DNA of 64,000 nt, taken from the NCBI GenBank assembly GCA_002633005.1, contig NMRA01000116.1:404474-468473 (forward strand), in the 5' to 3' direction. The DNA comes from Phoronis australis (taxonomy: Eukaryota > Phoronida > Phoronidae). Below, in pieces: positions 1 to 12,000 of this stretch. The notes under the pieces were generated by a model that saw nothing but the letters and a program-made list of their open reading frames with translations, was not told where the DNA came from and did not search any database. Position 1 is the first letter of the stretch. Every line of letters starts with the position of its first letter. Both the position numbers and the translations under genes were made by a program.

Positions 1-599
1 TGTTTACGGTACACGTGAATTATTCCACAAAACATAATTGAAAAGATATTAACTCACTCCATTCATGCCTTCTCAGCCGCAAAAACTCACCTGTTATAAA
101 ACTATTAAACAATGCTCAACATCAGACTGCAGAATCTGTGCATCTGAATGAATTTCAATCATATAGTTATGCCTGGCTGGCCATTTTTACTGTTAGGTTT
201 TTCTTTGTATTGTGCTTCTTCTCATAGTGTAATACAATGTATAACGTATTCATTCTTTTTTCTTTTTTGTGTTAAACATGTTAAAATTTAGGTTATATTA
301 TTCTTAATCTGTACTTTATTTTAGTTTCTCCCATTATTGCATCGGTAGTTTATATTGTAATACCTAAGTATTTGTCCCTTGTACATGTACACATTTTAAA
401 TAATTATACAATCATTTTTGTTGATACTGAAACAGGTTGGTGTTTCGCTCATGTTGAAATAAACACTTCGTTTATTTTTATCTATACACGTGGTTACATG
501 AATAGATAAAGGTGGCTTTCATGCAAGCGGCTCCTTAGCCTTTTGAAAGTCTCCTTGCCTTGTTTTGATATTTCTAAAATAATCAATAACTATTATACG
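1..599. other. Gene-free window edge
   Basis: A+T-rich sequence with stops in all frames. A plus-strand AATAAA lies near 460, so the 3' untranslated end of a gene located before the window is possible, but nothing coding is visible here. Confidence 0.4.
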
Positions 600-757
600 T
601 ACATAATCTTTAGTACAACCTTGTTGTTTACCTTTGACTACTACGAGTCCCACTCTTGTCACTTTAAGTTGTGCTTAGTAAGTAGGAACAACTAGTATAG
701 ATGCATGACTATTTGTATTATGAATGGCTCAATAAACTATCTATCTATCTATTATAC
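600..757 (+). mobile_element. Possible 3' end of a non-LTR retrotransposon (LINE)
   Basis: The segment ends in AATAAAC followed by short CTAT tandem repeats (about 731-752). This looks like the terminal microsatellite tail of many invertebrate LINE families. No reverse transcriptase frame is present, so at most a 5'-truncated fragment remains. A cellular 3' UTR with a short microsatellite is the alternative. The left boundary is arbitrary. Confidence 0.3.
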
Positions 758-3700
758 TTTTACCATAAGCAATTTACAAGATCCTGCCAGGACTTGCATT
801 ATACACAAGTGGTGCATAATATCTGAACAGATCCGTTCTGTTATTTAAACTAAAGCTACATGATATTTGAATACTGGTGTAGTATGATCTGGCTGCAGAA
901 CACGGGCATCAGTAAATACTCCCATAATTCCCCCATCACAACCCAATGTAAGCCGATGTTCTGATTGCTATAAGCACTGAATAACTAATTGTCCTGATTC
1001 TTCTGTTAATGAAAAATTTTTGATCTCCAAAAATACAACCCAGCCCTCATGCCCTGGGGACAGCAACAACTATTGCCTTAGACTCACACAATAACCAGAC
1101 AGTGTAGTAAATCATTCCATTCATATTAGAAAAACCATTGTGGTACCTTCCGATCCAATCAGAATGCATGCTGAAAACAATGCACGCAATGCATCTATCG
1201 AAATGCACTGCTGAATAGACTCATTTGAACTGATTGCCTACACACAAACAATCAGAAAATATGAACTGCTGAGTAGATTCCTTTACACTGGTCCCATGCA
1301 CAAGACCAAATAAAAACCGTTTTTACAAATTTCATGAAAATTCATCAGAGGCAAAAGTAAAAAATTGCCACTCAGAGACAGAGCAGTAGTCAGATCAGTT
1401 AGATATTGGTCATCATCTGTTGTCAGTTTCATAGGTACATATCTGACTAAGGGGTTTAGGAGATACAACAGCGGACGCTGGATGCCCAGGTAGAGATTCA
1501 CTACTTGCACGAATTCGCCATTATACTTGAAAACGAGGCATTATGTCCCAGCTACAATAGCTCTGCAAGTTTGGAACCCGCATACTTTCACGTTTGCATT
1601 GTTAAAATTGATGCTAAAACAAGGTGTTGTGTCCTAAACAACAATAATTTTTGCAGTGCCACCAAAATGTGCAAGTAGTGAATGAGGGCAATAAACTCAT
1701 GTCTTCCATCAAAACTTTAACAAATGCTGTATGCGTGTCATGAGCGTACCATTTTGATATTGAAATTTGACTTTTTTGTTACACAAGCGAGACAGTAATG
1801 TCTGCAGTAAATGAAGACCACCAGAATGTGTTTCTTCTGTATCTGTAACGGACATGGTATGTGACATATGTCAAAGATGAACAAAATTAACATATGCAAG
1901 ATTTGCCATGCTACAGTCTGATGTTGTAAGTTTTGTTGTAAGCAGAACGCAAACCAAGTTTAAATAGACTGCAAATTTGTTTGAAATACCAGCTTTTGCC
2001 CACATAATTCCTAGCTGTGTTTTGACATTCAGCCATACAAAGGCTACAAGGCTACTAAAGCTAGTTGGCCACCAACTTGCTTCATTCATAACAGGGGTAG
2101 AGCAGCAGGAGTTGTCGGATCAACTTCTTGGTAAGTAGACCCAGGGCATCTTGTAATGCTCTTGGTCACCTGAGCATCCGGACAGCATACCTGCCCCTAC
2201 TGACAAATGAGTGCAATGATTAGAGGCTTGATTACTCATTCGTTTCATTAAGAGTTGGAGGTCAAGTCTCAAGACCTCAAAATTTTAGCTTAGTTGTAAC
2301 CAGACACCAGAGTCTACAATTATGAAGAGATTATTTTAGCTTACCACTCGTACTCCGTGACAGGAATCGCCTGTTGACCTTTGGGCACATGCTCCATCTC
2401 TTCCCTTTCTCAACTATCCCGCAGGAAATCACCACAAGACACCTCACGCACCGTCACCAATCGAGGTCTCGACAGAAGGCCTAGATGATGAAGTATAAAA
2501 CTGCCAGGTTGTGAAGACTGAAGTGAAGACTTGATACCAGGCAGAACGTAATATAATGCCGCCAAGGATATAATGGCGACACTAATGACAGTGCCAACAC
2601 TGTTCACGAGTTGACATGAGCGGTTCCACTTTAAAGCAACAAAGGAGACCCCTTGCAAACAAAGTATACTAGAGCTCCCGCACTGCGTTGTAAACACGAC
2701 ACATCACAGCCACATGAACAACTTTGCTCCGACGCAAATTTAGCAACAAGATGCTCTATTGATTTTCAATGCAACAAAAATTGATGTCAAAAATTGCACC
2801 ATTATTGCTGGCTTATTCAGTAATTTCACATTCACAGCATTATTGTGCCACTGCTGTGATATTTAATAGCTCTTATATCACGAACTATCTTGCTAGCGCA
2901 AGAATCTACCAAAACAGTGATCTTTAGTTTACGTTTTGACAAACAGATGTCGCACTTTCGCGGTACCGTAAAATCCCGCATACAAGCCATGGCTTCAAAG
3001 TTGGGACAACAGACATTACATAGTATAGCATAAGATGTCTATGGTTGGGACGTTTTTTTTTCTAAATGTTTCAATTATTTCTCGCAATGAGTCATCAGTT
3101 AAGTTTACAACACGCGATGTATAGCTTATTTCTTATCTTTTCTTTTATTATTAATTCAACTGTAAATTCTGAAATATATACTGAACTGGGAATAAGATAT
3201 ACAAATATTAAGTATTAAAACAAATTAAAACGAATAAATATTAGTTACAAAGTAAATTACCAACAACGTAATAAATGCAGGATTTTTATGGCACGCATTT
3301 TGGCGTGACAAAACGTGCCGATTCGGTGTATTCCTGGTAGCGACGTTTTTGCGCACTTTTCACGCATCATAATTTACACTCTGTTCGCGACAGAAATAGG
3401 TTGTAATGGTACGCTATGACACACCAAAGGTTACATGGGCCTACTGTGCACGTCTCCACCAAGGACAGCGCGTGAACATTGATACCATGGCACGCAATGA
3501 CGCGCGTTATCCACAGTCCTCACGCGTACTTCACGACTTATTTACGGTACCATTAACGTTCGCTTGCCCCGGCTAAATCAATGCAATTTTTTAAACACTT
3601 TAAAACTCTCTCTGCGACATGACATGAACTCCCGCACAGTTCACATACACTTTACTCTCATTCATTAGAAGTTTAATCATACATGTCACCCCAACTGCGC

Positions 3701-4639
3701 GCTAGTGTGTGCCTTAAAATCGTGCAGGTGTCTGACTACGTTTTAAAACGGGAGGCACAGGCAAGGTTGTATAGCTGTTTTTACACGGTTAACAGTTGTC
3801 TCGGTGCGAATTGTCACGGTGTGACTTGCTCCATTTAAAGTCGCGTTTACACGACATCATATCGCAAACTGGATCCGCATGAGTCATTTACGCAAAAAGA
3901 CTGTCAGTGCAGCAATAGCCCAGCAACTTCCGAACCATGTGGAATGCCAGCGGATCGCCCGTACGTACGCTATTGTATGCGCAAGCGTATTGAAAGATGA
4001 TCCCTTTCCACACAGCCCCAGTTGTGTTTAGACGTAGTAGTTGACACTGGAGCAACTGATCGAGTGCAACTTGCTCTACCACTCAAACCAGTGTCAAAAA
4101 TGGCAGCCGCGGTGTCAGTTTACTCCGTGTCAGTCGTGTTTACACGAATACATTTGCGCCCGCTCAGCTGTTCCGTGTTAGTTGCTCCGTTACAGCTGTC
4201 TCCCGTGCAAATGCGACTTTTGTTAAGCCCAATAGTGTTCTCATTATAGTTAAATGAACTTATTGAAATGAAAAAATAAGAGAGGAGTGGTACTGAAGTT
4301 TACCTCGCCAATGAAAATGTTATTAATTAATAATATTTATCGACTATGTTACTCTAGTTGGCGGCTCTGTTTTTGAGCTACAGATTCGGATTGGATGTGT
4401 TAACAAATTGTGTTTGTGAAGTGGAATATGTCTTTAAGCATCCAGGTCAAATATAGTAATGTTGTTTTTTAAACAGGTGGAAAATCGAAAAGAGCTCATA
4501 AATGGAATTTTAAAGGGGTCGAGTTAAAAATTTGCAGTTACTATAAATATTTAGGAATTGTATTTTCTAGTAGATTACGTTGGAGAACGTGCTGCAGGAC
4601 ACTCGCACAAAAGTATGGTCCCTCAAAGATGACACTGAA
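758..4639. other. Intergenic, no supported gene
   Basis: Only short open frames occur. A minus-strand frame at 2410-2697 has a hydrophobic stretch but no ATG start. A short ATG frame ending in a good donor (about 2345-2393, minus) could be a first exon, but no continuing exon joins it convincingly. A motif around GTTTACACGA occurs twice in direct orientation, near 3845 and 4135, and suggests another decayed repeat. Confidence 0.4.
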
Positions 4640-5155
4640 ATTTTGTCGAAGTTTTTATGAAAAAAAATCACTTTTCTCCGTTTAACAAACTTTTATCCGT
4701 CCAAAAAAAATTTGTCGAGGAAAAACAAGTCTCTGCGGAAAAAAATTTTTTTCCGCCGAAACATATAATTTCTCCGCTAATAAACCTGGGGCCCGTTCCA
4801 ACAAAACTGACTTAGCTAATAGACAAATCTTAAATTTTAGTAAATTTTAAAATAAAAATTATATTTGTCTCAAAACCAATTCAAGAAAGAGGTCTTAAGT
4901 TTGACATAAGTGTATGACCTCACTTTTGTCTTAATTTTGACAAACTTTCCAAATGTGGAACTTAAGACAAATCTTAGACTTAAGTCAAAAATGAATTTAA
5001 GTAAGTTTCTTGGAACAGGCTCCAGTTCTCCACGGAACAAAACATTTCTTAGCGGAAAAAACTTTTCTTCGCTGACGGTGACTTTTTTACGTGGAAAAAA
5101 ATTTCTCCACGGAAAATATCCGTGGAGGAAAGCGACTTTTTCTTAAGAACTTCGA
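4640..5155. repeat. Inverted CCG/CGG A-rich repeat block hosting a nested element
   Basis: Short motifs alternating TTTTCTCCG and CGGAAAAA occur on both sides of an inserted element (4786-5025). The left arm motifs face the right arm motifs, as in a fold-back element. No coding capacity is evident. Confidence 0.45.
4786..5025. mobile_element. Small inverted-repeat element (MITE), about 240 bp
   Basis: The left end CTGGGGCCCGTTCCA is matched by the reverse complement of the right end, CTGGAGCCTGTTCCA (15 bp, two mismatches). The interior also folds back through ACTTAG/AAGTC-type blocks. It has no transposase. It sits inside the CCG/CGG repeat block, so it inserted later than that block. Confidence 0.6.
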
Positions 5156-6068
5156 AAAAGTTAAATAATTTTTTGTTGTTGTCATCTTTGGGCCACCGTA
5201 CAGGAGGCAAGCAAAGCAATGAATATGGTGAAACATTTCCTGTGTCAAAAGGGACCTAACAGAAACGCATTGTTACCCTTTAAATTGTTTGACACAAGAT
5301 AACACCCATTTTATTTTATGGAGAACTAGACACAGAGTAGAAATTGTAAATGTTCAAACAAAATTTTTGTAAGTGATTATTATCTACTGATTATAAGACG
5401 AGCAATGTCTCTGCAAAGGGATAGTGAGGCCGTCATTATTTATTTGTCTTTTAGGCCTGTGTAGCTTTTAAACATATTGAAAATACAAACTGGTAGATTT
5501 TGGAATTGCATGGTCAAAGCAATTGGTGTACCTGTATCAAAAATTCATTAGAAACTTGACCAGTACCTCGCGTGTATTTCGCCAATAGATTTGTACAGAC
5601 TGATCGCAGTAGACAGAATCCTTCGATATCACGAACATTAATCTATATTCCTTTGTGTAGAGCACGGCAGTTATCAATCTGTTTGACTTCTGAAATCGAA
5701 TTCCTCTTGAAAAGCTATGTTGTTGAATCGTTTTCCGAAGAAATACGATACATATTAGACAAAAACGATGTCAGTCGTTTCTCTTTTGTTGACTGAATTA
5801 CGTATCCGGGTATATAATTGTTTTATGACTCGTGAGCTCACGAGAATCAGACTCCACAATAGACGAGGTTGTCGAGTCGGTGAGTGTTCTCGGAACCCGA
5901 AGCGCTTGTTCTGCTGGAGGCAGGTAAACGGCTGCAAAGTGAAGTATGAAAAGTACGGCAACTGATTTTAGACATCAAAAAGTAAATAAAAACAATCGTC
6001 TGTGGGCCAAAATAAAAGACATGATTTGCCAAATGGCCAATCTCCTACTCCGACACGATGAGTATAGT
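5156..6068. other. Intergenic, nothing recognised
   Basis: No frame shows domain-like sequence, and no repeats stand out. Confidence 0.4.
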
Positions 6069-6340
6069 AAAATAATTGCAGGCTGGTACACTTGTATGTC
6101 TATATACCAGACGTGCCAAGGCCCGTGTGGGCCCACTGCGCTGCGGATCACCTGGAACCATTTTTGTGCTTCATGTATATAGTTAATATATAGTTAAAAC
6201 CGGAGCTGTGGAGCTAGATACCGGACTCAAGAATCTAGCAGTGTGTCCCACTGGGACTCGAACCCACGACGTCGAGTAAAGAAAGCGGGCACCCATCACA
6301 CAAGTAGGTCACACTGGCTGCCTCCTCAATATAGCCTAAG
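6069..6340 (-). mobile_element. tRNA-derived SINE, copy 1
   Basis: Read on the minus strand, the head near 6335-6240 carries a Pol III B-box, GGTTCGAGTCC (6252-6262), in a GTGGGTTCGAGTCCCA context. A GCCCGC segment precedes it, as in tRNA-derived heads. The body runs to a tail ending GCCTGCAATTATTTT near 6069. A second diverged copy at 12465-12680 shares the body and the tail, which shows a dispersed family and not a functional tRNA gene. No intact cloverleaf was found. Confidence 0.65.
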
Positions 6341-8077
6341 TAGGCTACCGCATTGACTCATAAGTTCGGGCCGGACCACTGCATAACCGACACGACTTCA
6401 CCCCCGAGCCAAAACTGCTTCATTTGGAGTCGTAACTGAAATGAGTTGGTATTTGTTTTTTTAGCATAAAACAGCCGACTGAAGATGTCGCGATACTACA
6501 TGCACAGTCATATTTTCGTATGCGCATGGGTGGTTCTGCGTTTCTTTTTCCATTCGTACTTTTCATTTAATATTTAAAATGATACTAAACCCTGTTTTGG
6601 TGATTTCAACCAAACCTCGTTACCTACTGATGCCCTACCTGGCGTCCCACTTGAGTATTGACAGCAGGGTTCAAGTAAAAATTCATGCTCTTGCGTCACA
6701 GATTGGATATATTACGGATCTAATTTGTGGTGGGTTATTCCCTACAGCCGTTTTGAATATTGCCTAAAGCGTAGGTCACGCTTACCCCTTCAGCAGACTT
6801 TGCAAGGAGTATTCAAATTTTGCTCCAAACTTTTGAGGGTTGTCAAGGGTTACAGAGCATATTTCGTTTCAGAGCGATGATAAACTACAGGAATAACAGC
6901 TAACAGCTAGCCCAGTTCTGTGTCCCGCTTCATGAAAGAATGCAAATATTAATTTAATGCTTCCATATTTGCAAAGGATGAATAAAACCAGTACATTACA
7001 TAAACATAAGTATAATAGACGAGATTTCTGCCTAGACGACCGGGAATTGACACAATATCCGGGCAACAGATTTATTTATACCTGCATGTATACACATGTT
7101 CACGTGCACAATTACACAAATAAATATAAATAAACAAGTAATTAATCGTCATTGAAATAAAGCATAAGCACTAGCGGTCGAGGAAATTTGGTACATGAAG
7201 ATACGATAATGATAAAATGAGTTACCATGAAGTGGTAAATTACAATGAAAAAAATGACAAAATAAGTGATTGATTGGCATTATTAGATAAGTGAAGAACC
7301 AAATATTATTAAATCAATCTGCCGAGGAATTTTAGTCGATGGTTGTTCTTTATATCGCCGACAACCCCGAAATTTGCGCGGAAAAAGCAAACCGCCGGCG
7401 GCAGACGACCATGAATTGATACAATCAAAAATATAAACACATTACGTGCGTGGAATCACAGTTGCGCAAAGGAAAAATGCCGAGAAATTTGAAGTCTGTG
7501 TCTACAACATGCACTCTTTAGGAAACGTTTGTGAAACGCGATTCGAAAACTGCAGTTTCAGCATGTTTTTGAACAGTTACACTGTTGGGACCTGAGTCTA
7601 CTACACTTTGGAAACAATTGGAAACTTTTTTCAGAAACATGTTTTACGAATATTTTTGGATTGGACCAATCAGAAGTGAACCTTGTGTCATATAGCAGTG
7701 AAAACAAGTACAAAATGGCAGCCTACCAGAGTTGTCCAGATTTCCAGTGGAACCTAAGACTCAAATGATCAGACAGCTAATAAATATGTGGGTACAATGT
7801 CATTGCTCATAATGTTGTATGCAACAACTTTATGAAGTGCGCGAAAACAAAATCACAAGGAAACAAGCAACAGAAAAAATTGCAGAAAATTTCTTTTTTC
7901 TCGGCAGCACCAGCAATGCACAGCCTCCAGTTCATGTTCAACTCCATGCTATTGCGTAACAGGGATAACCACCATCTTATTCTATCTCATTGCAGGCCCT
8001 TTTAGCATTTCCGAGTACCATTACATGTAACTGAAACGGAGTCTTTTGCCTGTGAAGCATATCAAGATTAAAAAACA
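6341..8077. other. Downstream flank of ARMC5
   Basis: No coding region is seen. The minus-strand 3' UTR of ARMC5 must begin here. A minus-strand AATAAA (TTTATT on plus near 7068) is a distant candidate poly(A) signal, about 1 kb past the stop. Confidence 0.35.
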
Positions 8078-9011
8078 CTACAACATTCCCAGCATCTTCA
8101 TCAACATTCTTTGAACATATTCAAACAGACATGTGTTTTCCTTAGAGTTAATAATGTCCAGAAAGCACTTCTCCCTCGTTGTCACAGGCATTTCACTACA
8201 GATTATAAATGATAAGCACTTTTCCACAAGATTATCACAGTTACACCTGACGGCACACTCCAACAGTTGTGTTACCGTTTCTTCATCTAGTAACAGCTCC
8301 GCTATCCTCTCACTCACTTCCTGTTGGAGGTCAGACAGCAAAAATCGATCAGTTAGTAACAAAATCTCGAGACAGACATCAAAATCAGGTTTTGATAAGA
8401 AAATTCCTTGGTAATCTGAATGTCTGCACTTATTCAAAGCACAGCCATGTAACCAGTGTAAGATGAATTTGAAAGCTGTGCTAGACACATTAGTTAGTTT
8501 AATACAAGACTGTTGGGATTCACTATAATGTCCTTCCAACATGGCTGAGAACAAGCTCGATCTACGCACCAACGAATTTCTCTTGGCAGATACTCTACAC
8601 CCACTATCTAAAACAAAGGTGACATCATGACCTGCTATCTTGCCCTCGTGGTGACAATATCTCTCACCAGATGTCACCTCAGCCAACTCCGTGTCTTCAC
8701 TATTCTCTACCGAAACCCTTCTTCTTTTGCTTACGCAAGGCTCATCATCAACTCGTACTCTTTTCACAGGTGAGCCATCATTCCTTTTCATGCTACGCAA
8801 TAAACTGACGGTACTGTAGTTAAATTGAATTGCTGGACGACGCTCGTTTAGTCTTTTCACCTTGAAACCAGTGGGCGCTCTGACCCTGAGACTTAAATAG
8901 TGCAGGGCTTGTACCGTCTCCCTGAAATAGTTGCCGTTTTGCTGTAAATTCTCCAGCAAAATGTTCAAGACTTTGTAATTAGACATCAGCTTTTTGCGTG
9001 GTTCCGGATCC
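8078..9011 (-). CDS. ARMC5: ARMC5 terminal exon 6 with BTB domain
   Basis: The acceptor is TTATTTTTACAG, and one base completes an Arg codon. The exon encodes about residues 965-1275, ending in TAG at 8078. A basic patch (KRVRVDD and SKRRR, about 1048-1063) could be a nuclear signal. The BTB fold starts near HDVTFVLDSG (about 1093), continues through RRSSLFSAMLEGHYSES, and is followed by BACK-like helices. This is the CUL3-binding module of the family. Confidence 0.85.
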
Positions 9012-12000
9012 CTGTAAAAATAACATTTCTTTCAGACATACCAGAGAGAAAACAGTGAGCACGACATTTCACTAGTCAGCAGCAAACACTACAGAACTTA
9101 GACCAGGAAAAGATTTGCATCACAATAGCACCTTGGATTTTGTCAGCATCAACTAACCAGGCATTGGAGCATTTGTCAAGTGGTGCATCTGTCACATACA
9201 CTAGAAAATCCACAAGCGATCACTAGGTAACTCAATGATGAGGCAAAACTGATCATAGTTAGAATCAGCATTCCTTGCAAAAGGTTTGTTGATGTGTGGC
9301 TACTTGAAGAGAATAGGAAGTGGGAAAAGGCTGCATCAGTTTTTCACTGGACTAGTTTCTTATGAACAAGCTGTGGATGGCAAAGAATAAAGCGAGTAGA
9401 CCACAGTCATTCAACAGCACACGTACATACTAACAAGAGCGACATGAACTGTTGATAAGCGCCCACAATGCATTGCAAACAGTATGTTTCTAGGGGTGCT
9501 TACCAGTATCATGTAAGGTATAAGGAGCCCAATATTATCTGGAAATGACCTTCCTCCAAGAAACACTGAAAAGCCTCTCCCTTGGCAGATTGAAAAGTGG
9601 TACCCACCGCCTAGTGATGCCCTACACCCTTGTGCCAAATTTCATCAAAGTCCGCTCAGAGTGTCTTGAGATAACATACAGACACCAGAACAGGATGATG
9701 ACAACATGAGACCACATATATATACGTGGTCACACAAAAACTTAACAGTACTAGAACGTTAACAATTACTCCATCTTACCTTGCACACACAAAACACAGG
9801 GATATAGACATGGCCAGTCTCTCCATGGGAGCTCCTTTCAAAAGCTTGCTGACCACTACACCATGTCCATACGATGTCAATGCCTGCATGGTCAGCTTGA
9901 ACAACAGAGCCTCTCCCTTCAGCTGATAATCATGCCAATTAATTTTAGAAGACTTAGCTGTCCCACACTCTTTAGAACCACTTAGGGTTGTACTTTCCTT
10001 GGTACAAAAGGCATGATCATTTGAATAACATACGAACAGCTTCTGATAAATGGTGCAAGGTGCCACGGATGTGAGAAGCGACTCAAGGCAGTGGGGATTA
10101 GTGCATATCCTACTCAAGACACGGTACCAGCGAGCACTGTCTGACTGGCAGCAACAGCGGACACCGTAGTCAAGCAATGTGTCCAGCAGCTGGTGAGTCA
10201 CAGACCTGGGTAAAAATGGACTGGGATCATCCATGTGGGAAATCAGAGACAGTAACGTGAGAACATTGCTCTCCATTGAATCTGTGTCAGAGACAGTGTG
10301 ATATTTCACGCATGAGTTGTCATGGCTACCAGTGCTGGTCATCACTTGATCTCTTTTCCTCCTAATTGGTGTAACACGTTCTTCAACTTCAATTTCATTA
10401 CAAAAGTCATCATCCTCACCACCCTGGTCTGTAGTCTTACTTGTAGTACTTAGTTGACAAGACTCTAAATCCTCAATATTTTTTGAAGAACGTGCCTCGT
10501 CTTTCAATGCTGCAGAATCAACAAACAGGTTTCCCGAACTTTGATCCTTATCACCCCTATTCAGCTTAGACTTGTCCACTTCAAGCTCTTCAAGACAAGC
10601 ACCAATCATAGCCTCACTGACAGTTGGCTCATCCCATGGCTGCTGTGAAGGGGTGCCAAAATTACCATGTGTATCATTGTCCTCTTCTGCAGATGAATAC
10701 TCTACATCAGGACTAGGCCCTTCACCTTTCCCCCAACAATACATTTTATTGCCTGGACTGAAGCCCATACTAGAGCTAGACGCTGGAGACCTACTAGGAC
10801 TGGAAGTTAGAAACTGACATGGGCTAACGGCTTCAGGTGAGTGTACTGGTGAATAATACGATATACAGCTTTCTGGGCTTACACCTGCATACATGGCTGA
10901 GTGGGACTGTGGGCAGAAGGTCTGCTTGCACTTTACACCTGACGAGTACTCCTCAAAGCTCCAATCGGACAATGTGGCGACATATGTCGGACTATGAATA
11001 CTATATCGGGTACTCTTTCTGCCAGATCCTTCCTCAGTAATAACTTCTGGACCAGACTTGTAGTCAACGTTCTGGTCAACGCTCACTGCATCCACTCTCT
11101 GCTCCTGCCTGTCATTATTGTGAGACACAACATTAACATTTGTATCGGTTTGTCCTTCCTCACAATCCAGATTACCACCCGTACCTCTACTCACAGAGAC
11201 CATGACCTGTGGGCTGCTCCTGCCAACTGGCAATTCATTGACATCATCTGTAGATTTCAAATCCTTCAAAACAATGCTGTCCACAGCTGTTGACTCTGGC
11301 GTATCACTGACAGACACACACAGCATGTGTGGGCTCTTCAACCTTTTACTCTCATCTACACAGTCACTGTTAAGCTCTGAAAATTTCTCACTTTCACTGT
11401 AGTCTTCACTCATATCCTTCTCATTAAGTTCCTCGCCTTCGACTACTGGCTGATCATCCTTTAATAGTGACGTTTCATCACTATCAATAACCTTCCTCAG
11501 CTGCGTCAGCAATGTGCCAACAAGCCCCTCCTTCAATAAGAGATGAATGCTAGGAGAATCATATAAAAAGCAAACAAATGAACCAACAATCCTCTCATGG
11601 ACAACAGTGAAATCCTCATCATTCAATAAATCCATCAGAAGCTTAAGGCCACCTTCTTCCCGAATGCGAACACGATTCACAGATTCACGGCACATTAAAC
11701 ACAAAGCGTGCACTGCATTGACCAAGTTTTGTGACTGAGGGTCTCTGTTAACCTGTATCATATGCATGAAGAGAGTTATGATGCCTGCGTTTCCAAGTGA
11801 AGGTCGGACATCAGAATGGACCACAAGGGTGTAGATAATCGACAGTGAATCTCGACTTCTGACTTGATCACGTGATTTTGCTTTGTCCACTACGACAGAA
11901 AGACATCCACTGGCTGCCAATTGCTTGGAGAATTCCAAACTCAGCTTCCTGAAACAATTAGGAATGATAATTAAGGTTAAAGCCAGAAACGGGTTAAAGC

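Noticed and set aside
1871-2089. 72-codon minus-strand ATG frame
   Set aside because: No convincing splice sites join it to neighbouring frames and its composition looks random.
2410-2697. 95-codon minus-strand frame with a hydrophobic helix
   Set aside because: It begins at GTG, has no supporting splice partners and no family resemblance.
6240-6335. Functional tRNA gene on the minus strand
   Set aside because: A B-box is present but no full cloverleaf, and a second diverged copy shows a SINE.
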